From assembly GCA_902559395.1 (NCBI GenBank), contig CACEHR010000007.1, positions 1-64,000 of the forward strand: a stretch of 64,000 bases of DNA, given 5' to 3'. Shown here one piece after another: positions 51,250 to 60,811 of the stretch; the stretch's first letter is position 1; each line of letters begins with the position of its first letter. A program made the translations under genes and the position numbers. The notes beneath the pieces were generated by a model, which saw only the letters and a list, made by a program, of their open reading frames with translations, was not told the DNA's origin and made no database searches. The stretch is from an uncultured Pelagibacteraceae bacterium (GTDB lineage Bacteria > Pseudomonadota > Alphaproteobacteria > Pelagibacterales > Pelagibacteraceae).

Positions 51250-52233
51250 ATGGTGGCGAAAAATAACTTATCTATTTTAATAAGAATATTTAGTTATTCT
51301 ATTTTAGCCTTAACATTAGTTTTTCTAATCAATAATATTTTAACTGTTTGGTTTGATTGGCCCGGAGTTAAAAAACTTTTTGCTAATTATGAATTATTTG
51401 GATTTAAAAAATTAAATAAGCCTTTAGAGGGGCTGGCAATAAACTTATCATATATTCAATTACTATTTTATTTTGCTTCTCTCATAGGGGTTATATTTTT
51501 TGTTTTAAAATCTATAAAACAAACATTACAGACAGACTCTGAAATCTTAACAAAAATTACAGCTTACGTTGTGAGATCTTCTTTCTGGGCTGTATTAATT
51601 GTTGGAGTAGCAGATTTTTTAATCTCATTTATGGTTGTGGAAAAACTAGTTGAGCCAATTTTTGGCGAACAACTTAAAATTAATTTAGTAATACCTGCTT
51701 TTAGAATTACATATATACACTTTCCTTTAATATTAGCTTCTTTTGTAATTGGTTATTTTACAAGATCTGTTGGCTTTATTTGGTTAGCAGTTTTAGTAGT
51801 TGGAAGTGAATTTTTAATTGTATTATCAAGATTTATTTTTCAATATGAGCAAGCATTCCAAGGAGATTTAGTTCGTTTTTGGTATGCAGCACTTTATTTA
51901 TTTGCAAGCGCTTATGCATTAATTCACGAGGGCCATGTTAGAGTTGATGTTCTTTATACTGGTTTTAGCGAACGTAAAAAAGCATGGACTAATGCAATCG
52001 GGTCATTAATTCTAGGAATTCCTTTATGTTTGATTGTAATATTTTTAGGTATGGGGGGCAAAGCTAGTATCATTAATGGCCCTGTAATTTCTTTTGAAAT
52101 TACGCAACAAGGTTCAAACGGATTATATTTACTTTATCTAATGGCAGTTTATTTGGCTGTGTTTGCAGTAAGTATGTTAACTCAATTCACAAGCTTCTTT
52201 ATGAGTAGCAGTTATAAACTTTTAAAAAATTAA
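51250..52233 (+). CDS. TRAP transporter small permease with long N-terminal part
   Basis: A 327-residue membrane protein. The C-terminal ~130 residues are DctQ-like (LFASAYALIHEGHVRVDVLY with TGFSERKKAWTNAIGSL). The N-terminal ~190 residues add several more hydrophobic helices, so it is far longer than the usual 160-200. A related long type occurs with TakP-like binding proteins. It lies 22 bases after the terminator-like hairpin and three bases before the large permease gene. Confidence 0.87.
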   Translation: MVAKNNLSILIRIFSYSILALTLVFLINNILTVWFDWPGVKKLFANYELFGFKKLNKPLEGLAINLSYIQLLFYFASLIGVIFFVLKSIKQTLQTDSEILTKITAYVVRSSFWAVLIVGVADFLISFMVVEKLVEPIFGEQLKINLVIPAFRITYIHFPLILASFVIGYFTRSVGFIWLAVLVVGSEFLIVLSRFIFQYEQAFQGDLVRFWYAALYLFASAYALIHEGHVRVDVLYTGFSERKKAWTNAIGSLILGIPLCLIVIFLGMGGKASIINGPVISFEITQQGSNGLYLLYLMAVYLAVFAVSMLTQFTSFFMSSSYKLLKN

Positions 52234-52236
52234 ATA

Positions 52237-54888
52237 ATGGAACATTTATTTTTAGCTTTACTTGTAATTATAATGATTGGAGCATTAGCTTCTGGTTTTC
52301 CAGTAGCTTTCGCATTACCCGGATCGGCAATCATTTCAATCGGGCTTGCAGCTTTTTTTGGTTATTTGTTTGCAGGAGATAGCAGCGCTTATTTTGCTGT
52401 TGATGGTCCAAAGGAATGGTTAACCGCTGGTATTACTAACTTTAGGAGTAACTACTGGGATGTAGAAACCGACACATTAATTGCTATCCCTTTATTTATT
52501 TTTATGGGGATTATGTTGCAAAAATCAAAAATAGCAGAAGATCTGTTAGTTACAATGGGACAGTTATTTGGACCGATCCCTGGGGGACTTGGAATATCAG
52601 TAATTTTTGTCGGAGCATTACTTGCTGCTACGACAGGTATTGTTGGCGCTACTGTAATAGCAATGGGATTAATATCACTACCAACAATGCTTAATAATAA
52701 ATATGATAAAAGCCTTGCAAGCGGAATTGTTTGTTCATCTGGAACCCTTGGGCAAATTATACCTCCTTCAATAGTATTAATTATTATAGCTGATCAATTA
52801 GCTAGTGCAGCAGACGTTGCAAATACTATGCGTCAGACTGATTACAAAATTTTAACTGGTGAATTTAATATGCCTGGAGAATTTAGAGTGGGCTCAACTT
52901 CGGCAGGAGATATGTTTTTGGGGGCACTACTACCAGGATTAGTTTTAGTTGGTTTGTATATGATTTATGTATTTGTGTACGCAAGATTAAATCCTAAGGC
53001 AGCTCCTCCTGTTCCATTTAGAGGAAATTTTGATTCAAAATTTTGGATTAGAGTTTTGATGGTAATTATTCCACCTCTTGCATTAATTTTTGCCGTTCTA
53101 GGATCTATACTTTTGGGTATTGCAACTGTTAATCAGGCTGGATCTATTGGAGCAATAGGTGCAACTATGATGGCAGGTTATCGTTTACACAAAGGAAAAA
53201 AAGATGCTTATTATCCAATTATAATTGCAATCTTATCTATCATTCCAATTTATATTTTATCTAAGAATTATAATTTAAATATTAAGGCTGTAGAAACTAG
53301 AGATCTTACAGCAATTTTTATTACGGGATTTTTTACAATTACTTTTTTAATAGGAATTATTTGGAGTTTTTGGAGAGCATATAAAGTTGAAAATGTTTTA
53401 AGAGAAGTTGTTACAGAAACATGCGTAACTACTTCAATGGTATTTATAATTTTATTGGGTGCAGCAATGTTAACCTCTGGATTTAGAGCATTTGGAGGTG
53501 AAGAGCTAGTAAGAGATTTTCTTCAAGATTTACCAGGAGGATTTTGGACTCAGTTCATTGTTGTAATGGCAGTGATTTTTTTATTAGGTTTCTTTCTTGA
53601 TTTTATTGAAATAGCTGTGGTTGTTGTCCCTATAATTGCTCCTATATTATTAGCTGAACCAGGAGCGAATATAAGTGCAATTTGGCTTGGTGTGATGATT
53701 GGGGTAAATTTGCAAACTTCATTTTTAACCCCTCCATTTGGTTTTGCTCTATTTTATTTGAAAGGTGTAGCTTCAAAACTTGTTACCACTTTAAATATTT
53801 GGAAAGGTGTGGTTCCATTTATAATTTTACAATTGATAGGTCTTGGAATCGTTGGTTTTTATCCATCATTAGTAAATTACTTACCAGCAAGAACATATTT
53901 AACATCAAATGTCGCTCCACCACCGATGAATCCAAAGCTTCAATATTGCTTACAAGAGTACAAATTTGCGATTTACAATACTGAAGAACAAAGAATTACG
54001 AATGCAATAAAAGATATGCAGAAATTAACTCCCACAAATCTTCCAATGGATAAATTAGATATTTTTGAAGAGCATTTTGATAATGCTCTTGGGACTTTTG
54101 CTATTGTAAAAAAACTTCAAAAAACGGAAGAAGAATATGAATTATTTACAAAAGATTATAGGGACTTGCATTTCAATGTAAGAAAAATTGAGAAAAAAAT
54201 TAGAAAAATAGACCAGAAAATTAAAAAAACAAAAGCTGAAATTAGAAATTTAGATGATGATAACTCATCAGATAAAAACAAATTAGAATTAAAGATCGAA
54301 AATTACGAGCTAGAAATTAAAGAACTTCAAAATAAAGTTCCTGAAAATTGGAAAGCTAAAAATGGAGAGTTTGAAATATTGCACAAAGCAAAAAACACAA
54401 GAACAAAAAGATATAGAAAAAACGTTGATGAAGCTTATGAAACTCTGGATCAAATAGTAATGTTTATAAATGATAATGAAAAATTAAAAGAACTTTCACC
54501 AGAAATAAAAGAATTAAAATATAATATTGATAATAAAAATTACGAAATCACCATATCAATAATTGACAATCTTTTTGAAAAACTAGGAGAAATTTCTGGA
54601 ACTGAAGAATTTGCAAATAAATTAGACGACCTAATATCTGTTATAGATAATGATGAGGTAGATGAGCAAAAATTAATTGAAGTAAGTTCTGAAACTTTTG
54701 ATCTTTTCAATTTAGAAGTTTCATGGAGAGATGATGCTAACAAGAATTTGATGCCTGAATTAATTAAATATAATGATGTTATCAAACATAATATTGGTCT
54801 AAGACTTCAAAACAGATTAACTAAAGAACAAGCTAAATTTGTTGCAAGGTGTAACTCAGTTCATAGAGATATATCTTTAAACTTTTAA
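52237..54888 (+). CDS. TRAP large permease (DctM family) with C-terminal coiled-coil extension
   Basis: An 883-residue protein. The first ~565 residues are the DctM permease: SGFPVAFALPGSAIISIG, GALLAATTGIVGATVIAMG, SGTLGQIIPPSIVLIIIADQ and GVNLQTSFLTPPFGFALFYL. A loop insert around 180-230 and a helix-rich part at 320-400 also make it longer than the common ~430. The last ~320 residues are hydrophilic and helical, with YNTEEQRITNAIKDMQKL and a coiled-coil such as IEKKIRKIDQKIKKTKAEIR. The extension sits after the last helix. No stop or frameshift lies between, so it appears as one protein. Function of the tail is unknown. Confidence 0.9.
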   Translation: MEHLFLALLVIIMIGALASGFPVAFALPGSAIISIGLAAFFGYLFAGDSSAYFAVDGPKEWLTAGITNFRSNYWDVETDTLIAIPLFIFMGIMLQKSKIAEDLLVTMGQLFGPIPGGLGISVIFVGALLAATTGIVGATVIAMGLISLPTMLNNKYDKSLASGIVCSSGTLGQIIPPSIVLIIIADQLASAADVANTMRQTDYKILTGEFNMPGEFRVGSTSAGDMFLGALLPGLVLVGLYMIYVFVYARLNPKAAPPVPFRGNFDSKFWIRVLMVIIPPLALIFAVLGSILLGIATVNQAGSIGAIGATMMAGYRLHKGKKDAYYPIIIAILSIIPIYILSKNYNLNIKAVETRDLTAIFITGFFTITFLIGIIWSFWRAYKVENVLREVVTETCVTTSMVFIILLGAAMLTSGFRAFGGEELVRDFLQDLPGGFWTQFIVVMAVIFLLGFFLDFIEIAVVVVPIIAPILLAEPGANISAIWLGVMIGVNLQTSFLTPPFGFALFYLKGVASKLVTTLNIWKGVVPFIILQLIGLGIVGFYPSLVNYLPARTYLTSNVAPPPMNPKLQYCLQEYKFAIYNTEEQRITNAIKDMQKLTPTNLPMDKLDIFEEHFDNALGTFAIVKKLQKTEEEYELFTKDYRDLHFNVRKIEKKIRKIDQKIKKTKAEIRNLDDDNSSDKNKLELKIENYELEIKELQNKVPENWKAKNGEFEILHKAKNTRTKRYRKNVDEAYETLDQIVMFINDNEKLKELSPEIKELKYNIDNKNYEITISIIDNLFEKLGEISGTEEFANKLDDLISVIDNDEVDEQKLIEVSSETFDLFNLEVSWRDDANKNLMPELIKYNDVIKHNIGLRLQNRLTKEQAKFVARCNSVHRDISLNF

Positions 54889-54891
54889 TTA

Positions 54892-56130
54892 ATGGAAAAT
54901 TATATTTTACCAAAAAAACAGGCTATTGTTGTTTTTTTTGTATTTGCATTTGGTTATTTTTTATCATGTTTGTTGCGTGCAATTACTGCAACGCTTTCCC
55001 CTGTATTAACCTCAGAATTTAATTTGTTAGCAGCTGATTTAGGATTGTTAGCTGGGGGTTATTTTTTAGGTTTTGCTTGTATGCAAATACCCCTTGGATA
55101 TTTGTTAGATAAATATGGACCAAAAAAAATTGTTTCTTCTTTTTTATTAATTGCATTAGTTGGAACAGGATCATTTGCTCTAGCTGAAAGTTTTTCTGGA
55201 TTATTAATTTCGCGAATTCTAATTGGAGTAGGTGTTAGTGCTTGTTTAATGGCTCCATTAACTGGTTACAGAATATGGTATGCAGAAAATCAACAACAAA
55301 GAGCAAACTCATGGATGCTAATGATTGCATCATTAGGTTTTTTGTCATCCACATTGCCTGTACAACTTTTATTGCCTAGTTTCGGATGGAGATGGATATT
55401 TGGTGGTATTGCTATCTTAATTTTAATTAGTATTTTTTTAATGTTAGTTTTCATTCCAAAATGGAATTTAAATAAAAATAAAGAGTCAGATGAGCCAAGT
55501 AATAATGGGACTTTATCAGAAGTTTGGAAAAATAGATTTTTTATAAGCGTAATTCCAATGGGTTTATTTAATTATGGGGGCTTAATGGCTATACAAACTT
55601 TATGGGCAGGCCCATGGATGACTAGAGTTGCCGGTTATACACCACTTCAGAGCGCTACAGGATTATTTTGGATCAATGTAACTATGTTGATATCCTTTTT
55701 TTTGTGGGGTTATTTTTTACCAAAAATTTCAGGTATAGGTTTTAGTGCAAAAAGAATACTTAAATTAGGTTTACCAATTAGTTTTTCTGTAATGTTTGTG
55801 ATTATATTACTAGGCCCAAAAGCAGGTGCCTTCTACATAACTCTATTTATTTTAAGTTCAATTTTTTTATCAGTTACACAGCCAGCTGTGGGCCTTTCTT
55901 TTTCAGGTTATTCTGCTGGTAAAGCACTAACTTCTTTCAATTTGTTAATATTTGCAGGAACATTTGTAATGCAATGGTTAATGGGCTTTGTGATAGATAT
56001 TGTTAAAAGTATGGGCCACTCAGAAATATTTGCATTTAAATCAGCTTTTTCAGTTTTTTTAATCTTAAGCATTATTTCTTATATATTTTTTTTAATATTA
56101 AATAGAAAAAAATATGAAAATAAAACGTAG
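54892..56130 (+). CDS. Major facilitator superfamily transporter
   Basis: A 412-residue, 12-helix MFS carrier. The motif A region is GYLLDKYGPKKIVSSFLL, after an N-terminal IVVFFVFAFGYFLSCLLRAI; a second half starts near NRFFISVIPMGLFNYGGLMA. It resembles MFS members of the nitrate/sugar-phosphate antiporter-like or cyanate-type groups, but the substrate cannot be named. Three bases after the TRAP permease, it may belong to the same transcript. Its end overlaps the next hydrolase by 17 bases. Confidence 0.85.
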   Translation: MENYILPKKQAIVVFFVFAFGYFLSCLLRAITATLSPVLTSEFNLLAADLGLLAGGYFLGFACMQIPLGYLLDKYGPKKIVSSFLLIALVGTGSFALAESFSGLLISRILIGVGVSACLMAPLTGYRIWYAENQQQRANSWMLMIASLGFLSSTLPVQLLLPSFGWRWIFGGIAILILISIFLMLVFIPKWNLNKNKESDEPSNNGTLSEVWKNRFFISVIPMGLFNYGGLMAIQTLWAGPWMTRVAGYTPLQSATGLFWINVTMLISFFLWGYFLPKISGIGFSAKRILKLGLPISFSVMFVIILLGPKAGAFYITLFILSSIFLSVTQPAVGLSFSGYSAGKALTSFNLLIFAGTFVMQWLMGFVIDIVKSMGHSEIFAFKSAFSVFLILSIISYIFFLILNRKKYENKT

Positions 56131-56932
56131 GAATTTTTTTTTGGAATTATTTATTGGTATTGTTGCTATTTACTTAATTGTTTTAATTTTCTTATTCTTT
56201 TTTCAAAGAAATTTAATGTATCATCCTGATGAGAATAATTATTCTGGAGATAATTTAGAGGTTAACATTGAAAAAGTTACCATCAAAACAACAGATAATA
56301 TTAATCTTTTAGGCTGGTTTCATAATAAAAATTTAAAAAGTTATAAAACAATAGTTTATTTTCATGGAAATGCAGGGACACTTGAAAACAGAATCCATAA
56401 GTTAAATCATTTTAAAGACATGGATGTTAATTTTTTAATTATTGCATGGAGAGGGTTTAGCGGCAATAAAGGAAAACCAAGTGAGGAGGGTCTTTATACA
56501 GATGGTGCTAGTGCAATAAACTGGCTTAAAGAAAAAGGTCTAAAAGAAGAAGAAATAATTATTTATGGAGAGTCATTAGGAACTGGCATTGCTACTGAAA
56601 TTACTCAGAATAAAAATTTTGCAGGATTAATCTTAGAAACACCATTTACATCAATGATAGAGGCTGCGAAAAATTTTTATCCATATATTCCAGTTGGTTT
56701 AATTTTAAAAGATAAGTATGAAAATAATGAAAAAATTAAAAATATTAATATTCCAGTATTAGTAATGCATGGTGAGGCTGACCAAATAGTTCCATTTTGG
56801 ATGGGTAAAAAAATTTTTAATTTAGCAAGTGAACCTAAATATTCATATTTTACAAAATATGACGATCATATGATGGAATATGATGATAAACTTGTATTAG
56901 CTCTTAAATCGTTTGTTGATAGTTTAAATTAA
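56114..56932 (+). CDS. Alpha/beta hydrolase, membrane-anchored (BEM46/YfhR-like)
   Basis: A 272-residue alpha/beta hydrolase with an N-terminal membrane helix (FLELFIGIVAIYLIVLIFLF). Catalytic elements: oxyanion VYFHGNAGTLENRIHK, nucleophile IYGESLGTGIATEI, Asp in VMHGEADQIVPFWMG, and His in YDDHMMEYDD. The pattern RNLMYHPDENNYS after the helix is typical of the BEM46/YfhR group. It overlaps the MFS gene by 17 bases. The substrate is not known. Confidence 0.87.
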   Translation: MKIKRRNFFLELFIGIVAIYLIVLIFLFFFQRNLMYHPDENNYSGDNLEVNIEKVTIKTTDNINLLGWFHNKNLKSYKTIVYFHGNAGTLENRIHKLNHFKDMDVNFLIIAWRGFSGNKGKPSEEGLYTDGASAINWLKEKGLKEEEIIIYGESLGTGIATEITQNKNFAGLILETPFTSMIEAAKNFYPYIPVGLILKDKYENNEKIKNINIPVLVMHGEADQIVPFWMGKKIFNLASEPKYSYFTKYDDHMMEYDDKLVLALKSFVDSLN

Positions 56933-56980
56933 GCCACAATCTAAACAAAGATAATTCAAATTTTTTTTTTAAGTTAATTT

Positions 56981-57544
56981 ATGAAAAATTTTTTCTTATT
57001 TTTTATTGTTCTTTTTTCTTTAAATAATTTATCAAATGCCAAAGAAAATTTAGCATCTGTAGACAGCCTTTTTCATATTGATCAAATGAATTCGCACGAT
57101 GAAAATTTTGCATTATATTTTAAAACCCGTGAAAAAGCTGTCTTGGCTCGAGGAGAAAATTCAAATTATATTAATGATTTTCCAAAAGATCTTTATATTT
57201 ATAACTACAAAACGAAAGAGTCTTTGCCATTAATTTCTTATGAATGGTTTCCCAAAACAGCAAAATATTTTTTGCAAGAGTATGATTTCCCAGTTTTTCC
57301 AGACGATTTTGCATATTATCTTTTAAAAGATAACAAAACTCTGGTGATGATTAGTGCTGTAAAAAGTCTAAAAGCTAATTTTAAATTTGATATTGTTGAA
57401 AAAAAGTTAGAGCTATATCCTATAAATGGAAAATTTGATTTTATTATTTCTTCGATAGCTAAAAACTGTGGACATTATGAATTTAAAGAACACTACAAAT
57501 GTAGTTTTTATAAACCTTTAATTTCCAGTACCTTAATTAATTAA
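56981..57544 (+). CDS. Hypothetical secreted protein
   Basis: A 187-residue protein with a signal peptide (FFLFFIVLFSLNNLSNAKE) and a soluble domain that I do not recognise. It is rich in aromatic residues (YFKTREKAVLARGENSNYIN, YEWFPKTAKYFLQEYDFP), and the only two cysteines lie near the end (KNCGHYEFKEHYKCSF), possibly a disulfide. The motif RGENSNYINDFPKDLYIYN suggests an SH3-like periplasmic fold (DUF1058/bacterial SH3 family resemble this in 'VRSGPNxxYP'), but the match is too weak to call. It is convergent with ftsY, overlapping eight bases. Confidence 0.6.
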   Translation: MKNFFLFFIVLFSLNNLSNAKENLASVDSLFHIDQMNSHDENFALYFKTREKAVLARGENSNYINDFPKDLYIYNYKTKESLPLISYEWFPKTAKYFLQEYDFPVFPDDFAYYLLKDNKTLVMISAVKSLKANFKFDIVEKKLELYPINGKFDFIISSIAKNCGHYEFKEHYKCSFYKPLISSTLIN

Positions 57545-58454
57545 TTTGAGTAAATGCCTCTGCAAATTTTTCGGCCTCAAAAATTTGTAAATCATCTTCT
57601 TTTTCACCTAATCCAAGTGCAATAATTGGTAGTTTATATTTTTTAGCAACAGCTAAAAGAATACCTCCTTTTGCTGTGCCATCTAATTTTGTCATAATAA
57701 GACCAGTTATTGGAATAATTTTATTAAATTCTTCAACTTGATTAATTACATTTTGGCCAGAAGTTGCATCCAAAACTAAAATAACATCATGTGGAGCATC
57801 AGGATCAATTTTTTTAGTAACGTTTGCAATTTTTTTATATTCTTCCATCAAATTTTTTTTATTTTGTAGTCTTCCAGCAGTATCAATTAAAACTTGGTTA
57901 AAATTATTGTTTAATGCTTCCTCAATAGCCTTGTAAGCGACTGATGCAGGATCAGAGCCTTGAGATGATTTTGTAATTTGAACATCAACTTTGTTTGCCC
58001 AATTTTCTAGTTGTTCTATAGCTGCTGCTCTAAAAGTATCTGATGCAGCTAGCATTACTTTATTTCCATTACTCTTTAATATTTTGCTTATTTTTCCAAT
58101 AGTAGTTGTCTTTCCAACACCATTGACACCTGAAATTAATGTTGCATTTAATTTTTCTTTTTTTTTGAAAAATTTAATATTTTCTAAAGGTTTCATAATT
58201 GAAATAATATAATTTTTTAAAATATTATTTATTTCATCAGTTAAATCTTTATTGGGATCAATTTTCGTTTGAGAAATTATATCTCTTATTTCTGAAGCAG
58301 AAACAATACCAACATCGGATTGAATTAAGTAATCTTCAATTTTATCTAATGTTTTGTCATCAATCTCTTTTTTTACAACTATATCTCTTAAACCCGTTGT
58401 AAAAGCTGAGGCACTTTTTTTAAAACCTGATTTAAATTTTTCAAAAATTCCCAT
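57537..58454 (-). CDS. ftsY: Signal recognition particle receptor FtsY
   Basis: A 305-residue SRP receptor GTPase at the membrane. NG domain motifs: GVNGVGKTTTIGKISKIL (P-loop), ASDTFRAAAIEQLENWA, IDTAGRLQNKKNLMEE, and MTKLDGTAKGGILLAV. The acidic A domain of many FtsY proteins is absent, as in several alphaproteobacteria; an N-terminal amphipathic helix (FEKFKSGFKKSASAF) may contact the membrane. It overlaps dapF by one base. Its partner ffh is divergent only ~1 kb away. Confidence 0.96.
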   Translation of the reverse strand: MGIFEKFKSGFKKSASAFTTGLRDIVVKKEIDDKTLDKIEDYLIQSDVGIVSASEIRDIISQTKIDPNKDLTDEINNILKNYIISIMKPLENIKFFKKKEKLNATLISGVNGVGKTTTIGKISKILKSNGNKVMLAASDTFRAAAIEQLENWANKVDVQITKSSQGSDPASVAYKAIEEALNNNFNQVLIDTAGRLQNKKNLMEEYKKIANVTKKIDPDAPHDVILVLDATSGQNVINQVEEFNKIIPITGLIMTKLDGTAKGGILLAVAKKYKLPIIALGLGEKEDDLQIFEAEKFAEAFTQIN

Positions 58455-59278
58455 TAAATTTTAAAATTTATCTCCTCAATATCTGAAACTGGTCCTTTCA
58501 TATGAATACTATTGTTTTCATCAATTGAAATTGTCAATCTACCTGTAGAAAATTCAATATCAACTTTATCATTTACCAGTCCGTTTTGTTTTGCGGCAAA
58601 AGCTGTTGCGCAAGCTGCAGTTCCACAAGCTTTGGTAAGTCCAGCTCCTCTTTCCCACACTCTAACTTTTATCAATTCTTTGTTTACAACAGTTGCTAAA
58701 GTAACATTACATTTTTCTGGAAATAGATAGTGGGTTTCGATTTTTGGTCCAATTTTTTCAATTTCAAAATTTTCGTTATTATCAACAAAAAAAACTACAT
58801 GTGGGTTTCCAACATTTACAGCAGTTCCGCCAGAAAATTCGTTATTATTTTTGTCATTAATTTTAATTCCTAAATTATTTGTATTTAATTCTTTAGACAA
58901 TGGAATCTCATCCCATTTTGTTTTTGCAACACCTATTTCTGTAGAAACCATTTTTTCTCCAACAATATTTGATTTTAATTTGCCAGATAAAGTTGTTAGG
59001 ACAATTTCTTTTTTGTTATTTTCTTTGCCTAATAAATCAGCAATACATCGCGTACCATTTCCACACGCACCTGACATTCCTCCATCTGAATTATAAAATT
59101 CTAGTGAAGCATCTGAAATATCATTTTTTTTAATCAATATTAGTTGGTCACAACCAATAAATTTTCTGTCACAAATCTTTATTATTTGCTCTTTCGTCAA
59201 ATTTGTAATTGTTTGCCTATTATCTATGATGACAAAATCATTACCTAAACCGTCCATTTTAAAAGCTTTAATATCCAT
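58454..59278 (-). CDS. dapF: Diaminopimelate epimerase
   Basis: Converts LL- to meso-diaminopimelate for lysine and peptidoglycan synthesis. The 274-residue protein has the two catalytic cysteines in SGACGNGTRCIADLL and TKACGTAACATAFAA, and an N-terminal FKMDGLGNDFVIIDN. Normal length. It shares the 160-nt divergent spacer with ffh and couples to ftsY downstream by a one-base overlap. Confidence 0.97.
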   Translation of the reverse strand: MDIKAFKMDGLGNDFVIIDNRQTITNLTKEQIIKICDRKFIGCDQLILIKKNDISDASLEFYNSDGGMSGACGNGTRCIADLLGKENNKKEIVLTTLSGKLKSNIVGEKMVSTEIGVAKTKWDEIPLSKELNTNNLGIKINDKNNNEFSGGTAVNVGNPHVVFFVDNNENFEIEKIGPKIETHYLFPEKCNVTLATVVNKELIKVRVWERGAGLTKACGTAACATAFAAKQNGLVNDKVDIEFSTGRLTISIDENNSIHMKGPVSDIEEINFKI

Positions 59279-59300
59279 ATATAGATATTTAACTTATTTA

Positions 59301-59328
59301 TTGACTTTTTGAACCTCTATTATAGGTT
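59301..59328 (+). promoter_or_regulatory. Possible promoter for ffh
   Basis: TTGACT at 59301 looks like a -35 box, and TATAGG (59321) or TAGGTT (59323) is the nearest -10 candidate, at a spacing of 14 or 16 bp. Spacing is a little short, so this is tentative. It would start transcription just before the structured leader. Confidence 0.3.
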
Positions 59329-59329
59329 G

Positions 59330-59438
59330 TTGCCGTTTCCGCAAAAACATTAACTTTGCGGTGTCTTTGGAAACAAAGAGATCGACACTAGTCAGCGAGG
59401 GTTCGCCCACTAGTGCGTTACTGCTATGCGTAATAAAT
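59330..59438 (+). ncRNA. Structured 5' leader of ffh (candidate cis-regulatory RNA)
   Basis: A compact, locally GC-rich region with successive hairpins: CCGCAAA/TTTGCGG (59339-59361), CTTTG-GAAA-CAAAG within an outer TGTC/GACA pair (59362-59387), and CACTAGT/ACTAGTG enclosing GGG-TTCG-CCC with a six-base bulge (59386-59415). A weak TTAC/GTAA hairpin lies next to the start codon. Tetraloops of GNRA and UUCG type support real RNA folding. It lacks the conserved SRP-RNA core, so it is not 4.5S RNA. Likely regulates ffh; no family name assigned. Confidence 0.6.
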
Positions 59439-60797
59439 ATGTTTGAAAATTTAACAAATAAATTTGAAGAAATTTTTTCTTCTCTGAAAAAGGCGCCTTC
59501 ACTTGATGAAGCTCAAGTAGATGAAGGTTTAAGAGGTATTAGGCAAGCCTTACTTGAAGCAGATGTCTCTTTGGATGTTGCAAAAGATTTTATTGAAAAA
59601 GTTAAGCCAAAGGCATTAGGCCAAGAGATAATAAGGTCTACCTCTCCTGGGGATATGGTTGTTAAAATTGTTTATGATGAGCTCGTAGACTTATTAGGTG
59701 CAACAAATAATGAGATAAACTTAAACGCAGTACCGCCTGTGCCAATGATGTTAGTTGGGTTACAAGGTTCTGGTAAAACAACAACAACAGCAAAATTAGC
59801 AAAATTTTTAGAAAATAATAAAAAGAAAAAAGTAATGATGGTCAGTCTAGATATTTACAGACCAGCTGCACAAGAACAACTTAGATCTTTAGGAGAACAA
59901 AATAATATTTTAACTTTACCTATTATAGAAGGTCAGCAACCTGCTGATATTTGTAGAAGAGCAATAAGTGCTGCTAATTTAAATGGAGCTGAAATAATTT
60001 TATTTGATACTGCTGGTAGAACTCAAATCGATTTACAAATGATGAGTGAGATTAAGCAAATTGAAGCTGTCATTAACCCAACAGAAACTTTTTTAGTTGC
60101 AGACTCTCTAACAGGTCAAGTTGCAGCCTCAGTGGCAAAAGAATTTAAAAATACAGTTAATTTATCAGGAATTATTTTAACTAGGGCTGATGGTGATGCA
60201 AGAGGTGGTGCTGCAGTGAGTATGAAATATGTTTCAAACGTTCCAATTAAATTTTTAGGGATAGGAGAAAAAATAGATAATCTTGAAGTATTCCATCCAG
60301 ATAGAATTGCAAACAGAATACTTGGTATGGGGGATATTGTATCCCTTGTAGAAAAAGCGGCTCAAGATTTAGGAGAAGAAAATCTTAAAAAAGCAGAGGA
60401 AAATTTAAAAAAAGGTCAATTCTCTATGGAAGATTATTTGTCTCAATTAAGACAGATGAAAAAAATGGGTGGCATTGAGGGAATTATGTCTTTTATGCCA
60501 GGAGTTTCTAAAATTAAATCTCAAATGGACTCAGCGGGAATTGACGAAAGTATAATTACTAAAAATGAAGCTATTATTTTATCAATGACAAAAAAAGAAA
60601 GAGAGAACCCAAAAATAATAGATGGTTCTAGAAAAAAAAGAATTGCTAATGGCTCTGGCTCAGATCCAGCCACTATCAATAAATTGCTTAAGCAATTTAA
60701 AATGATGTCTGAAATGATGAAAAAGATGTCTAAAGGAAATCTGAAAGGTATGTCTGACAAGGGTATACCGCCAGAGCTATTTAACCAATTAAAGTAA
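59439..60797 (+). CDS. ffh: Signal recognition particle protein Ffh (SRP54)
   Basis: The SRP GTPase that binds signal peptides and the 4.5S RNA. The start [20 protein letters not shown] at 59439 is the canonical one; an open frame extends upstream into the structured leader but is not conserved protein. Motifs: [18 protein letters not shown] (P-loop), [30 protein letters not shown], and the methionine-rich M domain with [16 protein letters not shown]. 452 residues, normal. Confidence 0.97.
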   Translation: MFENLTNKFEEIFSSLKKAPSLDEAQVDEGLRGIRQALLEADVSLDVAKDFIEKVKPKALGQEIIRSTSPGDMVVKIVYDELVDLLGATNNEINLNAVPPVPMMLVGLQGSGKTTTTAKLAKFLENNKKKKVMMVSLDIYRPAAQEQLRSLGEQNNILTLPIIEGQQPADICRRAISAANLNGAEIILFDTAGRTQIDLQMMSEIKQIEAVINPTETFLVADSLTGQVAASVAKEFKNTVNLSGIILTRADGDARGGAAVSMKYVSNVPIKFLGIGEKIDNLEVFHPDRIANRILGMGDIVSLVEKAAQDLGEENLKKAEENLKKGQFSMEDYLSQLRQMKKMGGIEGIMSFMPGVSKIKSQMDSAGIDESIITKNEAIILSMTKKERENPKIIDGSRKKRIANGSGSDPATINKLLKQFKMMSEMMKKMSKGNLKGMSDKGIPPELFNQLK

Positions 60798-60811
60798 AAA
60801 AAGGAGAAGAA

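Noticed and set aside
59361..59438. N-terminal extension of ffh from an upstream in-frame ATG
   Set aside because: The extra 26 residues lie in the hairpin region and are not part of SRP54 proteins; the ATG at 59439 gives the normal start.
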